From assembly GCA_963713545.1 (NCBI GenBank), contig CAVQME010000002.1, forward strand, positions 186,001 to 250,000: 64,000 nucleotides of DNA, in the 5' to 3' direction. The stretch comes from CAVPLM01 sp963713545 (GTDB lineage Bacteria > Actinomycetota > Thermoleophilia > RBG-16-64-13). A model generated the notes under the pieces. The model saw only the letters and a list, made by a program, of their open reading frames with translations, had not been told where the DNA came from and searched no databases. How positions within the stretch are numbered: position 1 is the stretch's first letter; every line of letters begins with the position of its first letter. Positions 32,380 through 39,564 of this stretch are shown piece by piece. The position numbers were made by a program, and so were the translations under genes.

Positions 32380-34896
32380 ATGAAGGCAGTCGTCATGGCA
32401 GGCGGTCAGGGGACCCGGTTACGCCCGTTGACCTCCAACCAGCCTAAGCCTATGGTCCCCGTGGTGAACAAGCCCACCATCCAGCACATCCTGGAGTTGG
32501 TGCAGAGACACGGGATCAGCGAGGTGGTGATCACCCTGGCGTTCATGCCTCGACTCATCCGCAACCATCTGGGTGATGGCAGTCAACTGGGCATGCATAT
32601 CGACTACACCGTGGAAGAGACGCCGGCCGGCACGGCCGGGTCCATCCGCCTGGCGAAGGACCTCCTCGATGACACCTTCATGGTCATCAGCGGAGACGCG
32701 CTCACCGACTTCGATCTGACCAGTGTCATAGCCTTCCATAGAGAGCGGCAGGCGATGGTCACCATCGCTCTCAAGAGTGTGGGGAACCCCCTGGAGTTCG
32801 GCGTAGTGATCGTCGACGAAGAAGGTCGGATCCAACGGTTCTTGGAAAAGCCGGGGTGGGGGCAGGTCTTCTCCGATACCGTCAACACCGGCATCTACAT
32901 TGTCGAGCCCGAGGTGTTCGACCACATCCCCGAGGGTCAGCCGTACGATTTCAGTCATGACCTCTTTCCCAAGCTGTTCGAGATGAAGAAGCCCCTCTAT
33001 GGGATGGTGTGTGACGGCTACTGGCAGGATATCGGCAGCCTCGAGCAGTTCCTGCAGGCCAACCGCGACGCCCTCGACGGCAAGGTGAAGCTCACTCCGC
33101 CCGGGGTCCGGCTGCGGGGCAATATCTGGGTGGACCAGGGAGCTGCCCTTGACAGCCTGGAGAACGTGGAGGGCCCTGCTGTCATCGGCAAGAACGTCCG
33201 TCTCGACCCCGGTGCCCGCGTCCTCGCCCACGCGGTACTGGGGGACAACGTGGTGCTCCGCAGCGGCGCCCAGGTAGGCAGTTCCGTTCTGGGAGAGAAC
33301 GTCTACCTGGCGGCCGGCGCCGTGGTGCAGGGAGCCGTACTGGGCGACGCGGTAGAGGTGCATGAGAACGCTTACATCGCCGAGGGCGCGGTCATCGGCG
33401 ACCGCACCATCGTCGGCCACGACGCCGTGGTCGCCAACAATGTCAAGGTCTATCCCTTCAAGACCATCGAACCCGGCTCCACGGTGCGATCGTCCATCGT
33501 TTGGGAGACGAGAGGTCCCAGCGCGCTCTTTGGGCGAAACGGCGTGCGCGGGCTGGCCAACGTTGACGTAACTCCGGACATGGCCATGCGTCTGGCTATG
33601 TCCTATGGGAGCCTGGTCGGCAAGGACACCTATGTCACCACCAGCCGGGATACGCATCACGCCTGCCGCGTCTTCAAACGGGCCATCATCAGCGGGCTCA
33701 ACTCGACCGGGGTCAATGTCCGCGACTTGACCATCGCTCCCTTGGCCATCAACCGCTTCGACATCAAGAGTGGGAACGCCATCGGGGGCATACACGTGCA
33801 GATGTGCCTGGAGAACCCGGAGCAGATCGAGATCCTGTTCTCGGAGTCTCCGGGAGTCCCGCTTGACGGCAAGAAGGAACGGGCCATCGAGAACCTCTTC
33901 TTCCGCGAGGACTTCCGCCGAGCTCCCATCGAGGAGATGGGGCAGGTGTTGTATCCTCCGCGAGCGGTCGAGACCTACACGAACTCGCTCCTCGACAACT
34001 GGAACACGGTATCCATCCGGGGACGGCAGCCCCGCCTGGTCCTGGACTACTCCGCTTCAGCCCCGGCCTTCTTCTTCTCGGCCACCCTCGATAGGCTGGG
34101 AGTGGAGACCATGACCCTCAACACCACCTCCCGCGGACCTGGCCGCTTCACCCGGGCGGACAGTCTGCCCTACGCGGCAGAGCGGGTCGGCCAGCTGGTG
34201 CGTGCTGTGGACGCCGATCTGGGGGCGATCCTGGACCCGGGGGCCGAGTACCTCTACGTGGTCGACGAGAAAGGCGAGCTGGTGCCGGACTCGGGACTGC
34301 TTCTGCTCCTGCTTCAGCAGGCCATACGGGAAGGCGGCGCGGGAGCGGTGGCGGTGCCCCTGCACGCAACCCGCTTGGTGGAGCACGTGGTGGCCTCCAC
34401 GGGATTCACAGTCCGACGCACCAAGTACTCCAAGGCCGCTCTGATGGCAGAGGCCACCCGGCCGAATACGGTCTTCGCCGCCAGCGTTGACGGAGGCTAC
34501 ATCTACCCGGCGGTGCTGCCCTCCATGGACGGCCTGTACGCTCTAGGTAAGGTGCTCGAGCTGGTCTCCACCGCCGACGCGCCCTTGTCGCAGCAGATCG
34601 CGTCAATGCCCGTCTCGCACGTGAGCCACTTCGAATCCCAGTGTCCCTGGGATCTCAAAGGGGCCGTGATGCGCCGCATGACGGAGAAGCTGCGCGAGGG
34701 TCGGGTCTCTTTGGTGGATGGGATCAAGGTCTTCTTAGACCGTTCGGAGTGGGCCTTAGTCCTTCCCGACGCGGAGGAGCCCCTCTTCCATGTATACGCC
34801 GAGGCCGGCGCCGACCAGCGTTCGGCGGAAGTCGCAGGAAGCTACAGGAGCATCTTGGAGACCGTGATCGAAGAGGCCCGGACGGCTCAGAACTGA
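32380..34896 (+). CDS. sugar-1-phosphate nucleotidyltransferase fused to a degenerate phosphomannomutase-like domain
   Basis: 838 residues. Residues 1-235 are a nucleotidyltransferase (MKAVVMAGGQGTRLRPLT, KPMVPVVNKP, VISGDALTDFD, YWQDIGSLEQFL), followed by left-handed beta-helix hexapeptide repeats (about 255-370). Residues about 380-835 have the phosphohexomutase fold, but the catalytic Ser loop (ITASHNP) is replaced by GIHVQMCLENPEQ, the metal loop DGDADR by DPGAEY, and the sugar loop GEQSGH by SVDGGY. The NTase half should make an NDP-sugar (GDP-mannose or similar) for glycans; the C-terminal half is probably non-catalytic. TAGGAGG precedes the ATG. Its stop overlaps the convergent mglA-like gene by about 10 bp. 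Confidence 0.88.
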   Translation: MKAVVMAGGQGTRLRPLTSNQPKPMVPVVNKPTIQHILELVQRHGISEVVITLAFMPRLIRNHLGDGSQLGMHIDYTVEETPAGTAGSIRLAKDLLDDTFMVISGDALTDFDLTSVIAFHRERQAMVTIALKSVGNPLEFGVVIVDEEGRIQRFLEKPGWGQVFSDTVNTGIYIVEPEVFDHIPEGQPYDFSHDLFPKLFEMKKPLYGMVCDGYWQDIGSLEQFLQANRDALDGKVKLTPPGVRLRGNIWVDQGAALDSLENVEGPAVIGKNVRLDPGARVLAHAVLGDNVVLRSGAQVGSSVLGENVYLAAGAVVQGAVLGDAVEVHENAYIAEGAVIGDRTIVGHDAVVANNVKVYPFKTIEPGSTVRSSIVWETRGPSALFGRNGVRGLANVDVTPDMAMRLAMSYGSLVGKDTYVTTSRDTHHACRVFKRAIISGLNSTGVNVRDLTIAPLAINRFDIKSGNAIGGIHVQMCLENPEQIEILFSESPGVPLDGKKERAIENLFFREDFRRAPIEEMGQVLYPPRAVETYTNSLLDNWNTVSIRGRQPRLVLDYSASAPAFFFSATLDRLGVETMTLNTTSRGPGRFTRADSLPYAAERVGQLVRAVDADLGAILDPGAEYLYVVDEKGELVPDSGLLLLLLQQAIREGGAGAVAVPLHATRLVEHVVASTGFTVRRTKYSKAALMAEATRPNTVFAASVDGGYIYPAVLPSMDGLYALGKVLELVSTADAPLSQQIASMPVSHVSHFESQCPWDLKGAVMRRMTEKLREGRVSLVDGIKVFLDRSEWALVLPDAEEPLFHVYAEAGADQRSAEVAGSYRSILETVIEEARTAQN

Positions 34897-35516
34897 GAGC
34901 TCTTCGCGATCGTCTGCTTGCAGGCGGTCTTGAGCGTCTCGAAGACTCCTGCTCCTGTGAGAGCGCAAGCCTCGACCACCGGGCAGTCGGTGTGGTTGAG
35001 CAACTCGTTGAGGTCCGTGACCGAGAAGATGGAACTGAGGTCGCGCTTGTTCATCTGCAGGACCATCCCCAGCTTGGTAAGGTCGTCCCCCTGCGATAGC
35101 AGATTGTCCCAGAGATTGAGATAGCTATCGACGTTCTCGTCGAGCCGCGATACCTGGCTGTCGACGACGAACACGACTCCGTCGACACCCTGCAGGACCA
35201 GCTTGCGCGAGGCGTTGTAGAACGACTGTCCCGGCACGGTGTAGAGATGGAACCTCGTGCGAAGCCCCTGCACAGTCCCCAACGATAGCGGCAGGAAATC
35301 GAAGTACAGGGTCCTCTCTTCCTCGGTGGCGATACTCACCAAGCGGCCGCGGGCAGCCGGGTTCACCCGCCGGTGGATGTACTGGATATTGGTGGTCTTG
35401 CCGCACAGACCACAACCGTAGTAGACGATCTTGTAGTTGATCTCTCGCGCGGCCAGATTGATCAGTGCCACTCGCTGCCCCTTGCCAAAGTCATTCCGGA
35501 TCGGGGAAGAGGCCAT
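34887..35516 (-). CDS. MglA-like small Ras-type GTPase
   Basis: 209 residues, prokaryotic Ras-like family of MglA. G1 is YYGCGLCGKTTN (MglA has YYGPGLSGKTTN), G3 region LYTVPGQSFYNASRKLVL (TxPGQ instead of DxxG, as in MglA), G4 MNKRDL, G5 ACALTG. Myxococcus MglA sets cell polarity and localises type IV pilus motors; Thermus MglA/MglB pairs are similar. The gene overlaps its Roadblock partner by 26 nt. Two Cys in the P loop are unusual. pilBTC lie 4 kb away, which favours a motility role here (inference). Confidence 0.9.
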   Translation of the reverse strand: MASSPIRNDFGKGQRVALINLAAREINYKIVYYGCGLCGKTTNIQYIHRRVNPAARGRLVSIATEEERTLYFDFLPLSLGTVQGLRTRFHLYTVPGQSFYNASRKLVLQGVDGVVFVVDSQVSRLDENVDSYLNLWDNLLSQGDDLTKLGMVLQMNKRDLSSIFSVTDLNELLNHTDCPVVEACALTGAGVFETLKTACKQTIAKSSQF

Positions 35517-35985
35517 CGATGGCTTTCCCCGCTTCCGAGGAGTATTCGCCGTCGATCACCACCTCGCCTCCACCGGTATCTTCGGCACGTTCGAATACGG
35601 GCTTGAGCACGGCCAACGCTCTACTGGTGTAGAGCCGGACCCGTCCGACCTGTGTCCCCTTGCCGAAGGTAACGAGAAGAAGCACCTGATCGGTCACCTG
35701 CACCACATGAAGATTGGATTCCTGGCCCTCGTGGAATAAAAGGGTGAACTCGCGCTCGTTCAGAGCCTGCGCAAGCTGGCGAGTGGCTGCGAACGAGCCG
35801 GCGGCAAGCGCCGCGAGGGAAAGGGTATCGGAGTGCGTCTCCGAGGGAGAGGTGGTTATGGGTTGACCACTGGTCGACACGATAGCAACGAACGTGGAGC
35901 CGGACACCCTTTGCAGCTTCGCCAGGATGCTATCCACAAGGCGCATCTGTTCATCACTGATGACAAGGCCCTTACGACGTGCCAC
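35491..35985 (-). CDS. Roadblock/LC7 domain protein (MglB-like)
   Basis: 164 residues with a Roadblock/LC7 core (about 12-120): VDSILAKLQRVSGSTFVAIVSTSGQPIT, LAALAAGSFAATRQLAQALNE, LLFHEGQESNLHVVQVTDQ in order. Such proteins act as GTPase-activating partners of MglA-like GTPases. The C-terminal 40 residues are acidic. First gene of the two-gene unit, translationally coupled to the GTPase. Confidence 0.87.
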   Translation of the reverse strand: MARRKGLVISDEQMRLVDSILAKLQRVSGSTFVAIVSTSGQPITTSPSETHSDTLSLAALAAGSFAATRQLAQALNEREFTLLFHEGQESNLHVVQVTDQVLLLVTFGKGTQVGRVRLYTSRALAVLKPVFERAEDTGGGEVVIDGEYSSEAGKAIDGLFPDPE

Positions 35986-36063
35986 GCACGACCTCCCTCG
36001 ATCCGAGCGTTCACGTCCAGATTATACAAGCCGGCGGTCCACAGCGAGCGCGCATCACGGGAA

Positions 36064-36090
36064 TTGGTAAGAAAATCGCTGTGTTATCAT
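36064..36090 (+). promoter_or_regulatory. possible promoter of gcvH
   Basis: TTGGTA and TATCAT, spaced 15 nt, lie about 36 nt before the gcvH start in the divergent gap after the mglB-like gene. Spacing is short, so this is tentative. Confidence 0.35.
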
Positions 36091-36125
36091 GACCGCCAGC
36101 CGATTGTGGCGAGAAAGGAGCGCAT

Positions 36126-36509
36126 GTGAACCCTAAGAACCTCAAGTACCACAGGGAGCACGACTGGGCCCGGGTAGATGGTGATATGGCCGTTTTCGGT
36201 CTCACCGACTACGCCCAGGAGACCCTCGGTGACATCGTCTTCATCGAGCTCCCCGAGGTAGGCGCGGACGTTACCGCCGGAACGCCCTACGCCGAGGTCG
36301 AGTCGGTAAAGGCAGTTTCCGAAGTGTACGCGCCGCTGAGTGGCTCCATTGTGGAGGTCAATGAGGAGGTCGTGGACGCACCGGAGTTGATCAACGAGAG
36401 CCCCTTCGACAACGGCTGGTTGATAAAGGTGCGTCTCAGCGATCCAGGCGAGGTCGACGACCTGATGACGGCCGACGAGTACGAAGACCTGCTCGCCGAA
36501 GAGGAGTAA
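36126..36509 (+). CDS. gcvH: glycine cleavage system H protein
   Basis: Lipoyl carrier of the glycine cleavage system, 127 residues. Lipoylated Lys is in VESVKAVSEVYAPLSG; other family pieces are YHREHDWARVDGDMAVFGLT, GDIVFIELPEVG and NESPFDNGWLIKV. The GTG at 36126 is right: the ATG two bases earlier is followed by a stop. AAAGGAG precedes it. gcvT and gcvP are absent. The order gcvH-FHA-MerR is that of mycobacteria, with two small genes inserted here. Confidence 0.94.
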   Translation: MNPKNLKYHREHDWARVDGDMAVFGLTDYAQETLGDIVFIELPEVGADVTAGTPYAEVESVKAVSEVYAPLSGSIVEVNEEVVDAPELINESPFDNGWLIKVRLSDPGEVDDLMTADEYEDLLAEEE

Positions 36510-36630
36510 CAGAGGCCCTCAGGCTACACCTTAGCCCCAGTCGGGAGTACCACCGGCCCGGAGCAAGTGGACGGGGGTAATACCTCCACTTAAGGTTGAA
36601 GGTTGCTTATCCAAGCGCTATAGTGAAAGC

Positions 36631-36918
36631 GTGGAAGCATTGGACGACATCTCCTTTGACTATCTGGTCAACATCCAGGCATACAGCGACGAGGAGCTCA
36701 AAGAGCTGATCCGCCGCCTCTCCGACGAGGAGAAGGAGCTCTCGAAGCGTAGACGTCTGCTGCATGGTCAGATCGACATCTTGCGGGCGGAAGTGCAGCG
36801 GCGGCTCCGCGACAAGCACCGAGGCGGCTCCGATCTTGCCAGCGACGTCAAAGTCGACGTGCTCACGGACGTGCTGAGCGGACGCCCGCCCAAGAATCCC
36901 GCGAAAGGGGAGGGCTAG
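36631..36918 (+). CDS. RsiG-like c-di-GMP-binding anti-sigma homologue
   Basis: 95 residues, mainly two helices: SDEELKELIRRLSDEEKELS then KRRRLLHGQIDILRAEVQRR. This matches the RsiG motif E-x3-S-x2-R-x3-Q-x3-D of Streptomyces, with His at the Gln position (E-KEL-S-KR-R-RLL-H-GQI-D). RsiG binds c-di-GMP through antiparallel helices and sequesters sigma WhiG; a one-motif, homodimeric form has been described from Rubrobacter. Only one motif is present here too. GTG start. Identification rests on motif and context, so it is probable, not proven. Confidence 0.65.
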   Translation: MEALDDISFDYLVNIQAYSDEELKELIRRLSDEEKELSKRRRLLHGQIDILRAEVQRRLRDKHRGGSDLASDVKVDVLTDVLSGRPPKNPAKGEG

Positions 36919-36925
36919 TCCCGCC

Positions 36926-37222
36926 ATGACAGACGAAGCCGAACCGGCAGTCCAGGGCATCCCTAAGCGTTTCCGTGACTTCTCGGTCGACGTGCGGGAA
37001 GAGCGGCTGATCCGCTACATCGTCAAGCAACTCGGTCAGGGCCGTCATATCGACGACATCATGAACGATCATGAGATCGTGGTCCACACCAGCGAGGTCA
37101 AGCGCGCCTCTCTCATGCAGAACCCCACCGTTATCAGGGCTATCGAAGATGAGATGAAGCGCCAGTTCTCCGACTACGGCTCGGCGACCGCCTCGGAGGT
37201 CGACCACTCAGGCTCGGACTGA
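36926..37222 (+). CDS. conserved-looking hypothetical protein
   Basis: 98 residues, charged, no signal peptide or membrane segment. Core REERLIRYIVKQLGQGRHID and DDIMNDHEIVVHTSEVKRAS looks helical with a possible helix-turn-helix (prediction by eye). The C-terminus is Ser/Asp-rich. ATG lies 7 nt after the RsiG-like stop and the FHA gene follows after 17 nt, so the three are likely co-transcribed. I do not recognise a family; a partner of the RsiG-like protein or a DNA-binding regulator is possible. Confidence 0.6.
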   Translation: MTDEAEPAVQGIPKRFRDFSVDVREERLIRYIVKQLGQGRHIDDIMNDHEIVVHTSEVKRASLMQNPTVIRAIEDEMKRQFSDYGSATASEVDHSGSD

Positions 37223-37239
37223 AAGGGGGGGCCGGTTCC

Positions 37240-37722
37240 GTGGTGGACTGTCCCGTCTGCAGTTTCCCCAACACGGAGGACTCGAACTTCTGCCGACGCT
37301 GTGGGAACCGCTTGACGCCCGTCGACCTCTCCGAGACCACCATCTTGTATGGGCCCGTCGATAAGGCGCAGATCGATCCCGAGGCCGCCGAGCGGGGCAG
37401 GTTGCGCGAGGACACGGTTCTCCTCATCCGGACCGGGGGAGGACGGGAAGGGGAGGCCATCTCGTTCGACAGCGATGTCCTGACCATCGGGCGTAGCCCT
37501 CACAGCGATCTTTTCCTCGACGATGTCACCGTCTCTCGCCATCACGCCCGCGTGATACGCGACGAGAGCGGCTACCTGATCGAGGATCTGAACAGCCTCA
37601 ACGGCACGTACGTCAATCGCAAACGCATAGAGAGGCACCGGCTGTCCGACGGCGACGAGCTCCAGATAGGCAAGTTCAAGCTGGCCTTTCTCGAGCCTGC
37701 CGGTGCAACGGGGGTGGAGTAA
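37240..37722 (+). CDS. zinc-ribbon FHA domain protein (GarA/OdhI-like)
   Basis: 160 residues. N-terminal zinc ribbon CPVCSFPN ... CRRCGNRL (residues 4-24), then DLSETTILYG, which resembles the phospho-threonine ETT motif of mycobacterial GarA, then a FHA domain (about 65-150) with LTIGRSPHSDLFLDD, VSRHHARVI and LNSLNGTYVNRKRI. GarA/OdhI inhibit 2-oxoglutarate dehydrogenase and glutamate enzymes when unphosphorylated. Position between gcvH and the MerR gene is the garA position. The zinc ribbon is not part of classic GarA. The stop overlaps the MerR ATG. Confidence 0.85.
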   Translation: MVDCPVCSFPNTEDSNFCRRCGNRLTPVDLSETTILYGPVDKAQIDPEAAERGRLREDTVLLIRTGGGREGEAISFDSDVLTIGRSPHSDLFLDDVTVSRHHARVIRDESGYLIEDLNSLNGTYVNRKRIERHRLSDGDELQIGKFKLAFLEPAGATGVE

Positions 37723-38465
37723 TGAGCGCACCTGTCCAATCCTCGACGGCTGACAAGCCTACCGGCACAAGAACTCAGTCGGAGCGGCTGCTGACGATCG
37801 GCCAGGTGGTCGAGCAACTGCAGAGCGAGTTCACTGATCTCAGCATAACCAAGGTTCGCTATCTGGAGGATCGCGGCCTTCTGTCGCCGGTCAGGACTCC
37901 CGGGGGATACAGGAAGTACAGTGCCGCCGATGTTAGACGTCTCCGCACGATACTCGCCCTCCAGCGCGATGAGTACCTCCCCTTGGAGATCATCCGCGAG
38001 CGGCTTGATAGAGGGACGGCATCGGTTCTCGGCCGGCCCCTGGCTTCTGCCGTCGCTCCCAGGGCCGGCGGCCCCTCACTCAAGCGCGAAGAGCCCGCCT
38101 ATTCCTTGGAAGAAGCCTGTGAAGCCGCTGGGGTCGACGAGCAGTTCCTGCGCATGTTGGCGGAGTACCGGCTCATCCACCGGCCTGCGCAGCAGTCGGG
38201 GGCGGTCCTCACCGACAGCGATCTGGAGATCGCCCGTATATGCCAGACGCTCGCTCGCTACGGGGTGGAACCGCGCAATCTTCGGCTTCTGGGTTCCTCG
38301 GTGGAACGGGAAGCCGCCCTTCTCGAACAGATAGCCACCCCTGGATTGCGCTCCACCCACCCAGACAGGCGCGAGTACGGGGAGAGGATGCTGGAGGATC
38401 TAGGCGCCTTGCTCTCTCAATTACTTCACCTTCTCCTCTTCAAGGAGCTCCGGAACCTCCTTTGA
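37722..38465 (+). CDS. MerR family regulator (FtsR-like)
   Basis: 247 residues. N-terminal MerR winged helix (about 23-95): LTIGQVVEQLQSEFTDLSIT, KVRYLEDRGLLSPVRTPGGY, RKYSAADVRRLRTIL. A second part (from about 125) reads YSLEEACEAAGVDEQFLRML, suggesting a second helix-turn-helix, and ends in a Leu-rich helix. Mycobacterial Rv1828 and corynebacterial FtsR sit in the same place after garA and control ftsZ. No small-ligand Cys motif. Confidence 0.85.
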   Translation: MSAPVQSSTADKPTGTRTQSERLLTIGQVVEQLQSEFTDLSITKVRYLEDRGLLSPVRTPGGYRKYSAADVRRLRTILALQRDEYLPLEIIRERLDRGTASVLGRPLASAVAPRAGGPSLKREEPAYSLEEACEAAGVDEQFLRMLAEYRLIHRPAQQSGAVLTDSDLEIARICQTLARYGVEPRNLRLLGSSVEREAALLEQIATPGLRSTHPDRREYGERMLEDLGALLSQLLHLLLFKELRNLL

Positions 38466-38616
38466 GCGAAAGCCAGCGCTCGCACTCGTTGAGCCTCGGC
38501 AGCATCACCGAGCCCTTGCGGCAGCCACGACCCGCATACCGGCGTGTCCAAGCGGCACGTCTTTACGGCTTGTCTTGACGGCCCCTTCAACCCTGCGCTT
38601 CCCGGCAAGGAGACAC

Positions 38617-39135
38617 ATGGAACTCGATAGCTTCATCCGCCATATTCCCGGGTTTCCCAAGGAAGGCATCCTCTTTCATGACATCATGCCCATGCTCCAA
38701 GACGCCGAAGCTTTGCGGTATGCGGTAGACAGGCTGGCCGACTACGGGCGGAGCCGGCGGGTCGATCTGGTTTTGGGGGCGGAGGCGAGGGGTTTCATCC
38801 TTGGGGCAGCATTGGCCTACGCCTTGGGTGTAGGTTTCGCCGCAGCGCGCAAGCCTGGCAAACTCCCGTGGAAAGTCACCCGCTGCGAATACGATCTGGA
38901 GTACGGCACCGACGCGCTCGAGATGCACGCCGACGCCATCAAGCCGGGGCAAAGGGTGCTCATCCACGACGATCTACTGGCTACGGGAGGTACCGCTCGG
39001 GCCAAGATACAACTTGTCGAACAGGCGGGTGGGATCGTCGCCGGGCTCGCGTTCATCATCGAGCTGACCGAGTTACACGGCCGGGAGAAGCTTGCCGGAT
39101 ACGACGTTCTCAGCCTTCTGCAGTATGAGGTGTGA
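38617..39135 (+). CDS. apt: adenine phosphoribosyltransferase
   Basis: Salvages adenine to AMP with PRPP; 172 residues. IRHIPGFPKEGILFHDIMPM at the start, GAEARGFILGAALAYALGVGF, RKPGKLPW, and the PRPP motif VLIHDDLLATGGTA. ATG 38617 has AAGGAG 6 nt upstream; an in-frame TTG at 38575 adds only a low-similarity extension. The 151-nt gap before it shows nothing I recognise. Confidence 0.95.
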   Translation: MELDSFIRHIPGFPKEGILFHDIMPMLQDAEALRYAVDRLADYGRSRRVDLVLGAEARGFILGAALAYALGVGFAAARKPGKLPWKVTRCEYDLEYGTDALEMHADAIKPGQRVLIHDDLLATGGTARAKIQLVEQAGGIVAGLAFIIELTELHGREKLAGYDVLSLLQYEV

Positions 39136-39470
39136 CCGGAAGCCACGGGCCGCGCTGAGACCGGCCGCGCGGCACAGACCAACCTCAGGAGTGGTTTAGC
39201 CTCAGCCGTGGCTAGAGCTGCGATTCAGAGTATCGCGGAACCTCTGTCGAGCTGAAACCACAACCTCCAGCTGAGCTACATAGGGTGCGCTTGAGCTGTG
39301 TGGGGTAGAGCCAGTGGAGCTCGCTGGGGCGGACCATACGGAGTCGGCCGCTCGCCCCGGGTGTAGTGTCAGAGCACACACCTTTGGTCCTTAGTTTACA
39401 TAATGCACATTATCGTGCAGTTAACAATCAGTCGGCCGGCAGAGGCCGAAGAAGCATCGCGACGCAAGGG
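39136..39470. other. intergenic region between convergent apt and pilC
   Basis: No supported gene. An AT-rich patch at about 39385-39427, striking against the GC-rich surroundings, holds the inverted arms ATAATG/CATTAT (39400-39413). Its function is unclear. Confidence 0.4.
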
Positions 39471-39508
39471 AAAACCCCGCCGGCGGCCTTCACGACCCTC
39501 CGGCGGGG
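39471..39508 (-). terminator. terminator after pilC
   Basis: Read on the minus strand, CCCCGCCGG and CCGGCGGGG form a nine-pair stem with a 16-nt loop followed by TTTTCCC. It begins about 57 nt after the pilC stop. Confidence 0.65.
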
Positions 39509-39564
39509 CTCCAAGCTGTTCAGAGAAGGCCCCGGTCGTCCGCCGAGGCCTGGATCTCGCCGCC

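Noticed and set aside
39255..39295. tRNA-like D-arm sequence on the minus strand (TAGCTCAGCTGGAGG)
   Set aside because: No matching acceptor stem, anticodon arm or T loop follows, so chance resemblance is more likely.
39400..39413. ATAATG/CATTAT inverted repeat as a regulator operator or promoter
   Set aside because: No gene starts next to it in either direction and promoter spacing does not fit; kept only as part of the intergenic note.
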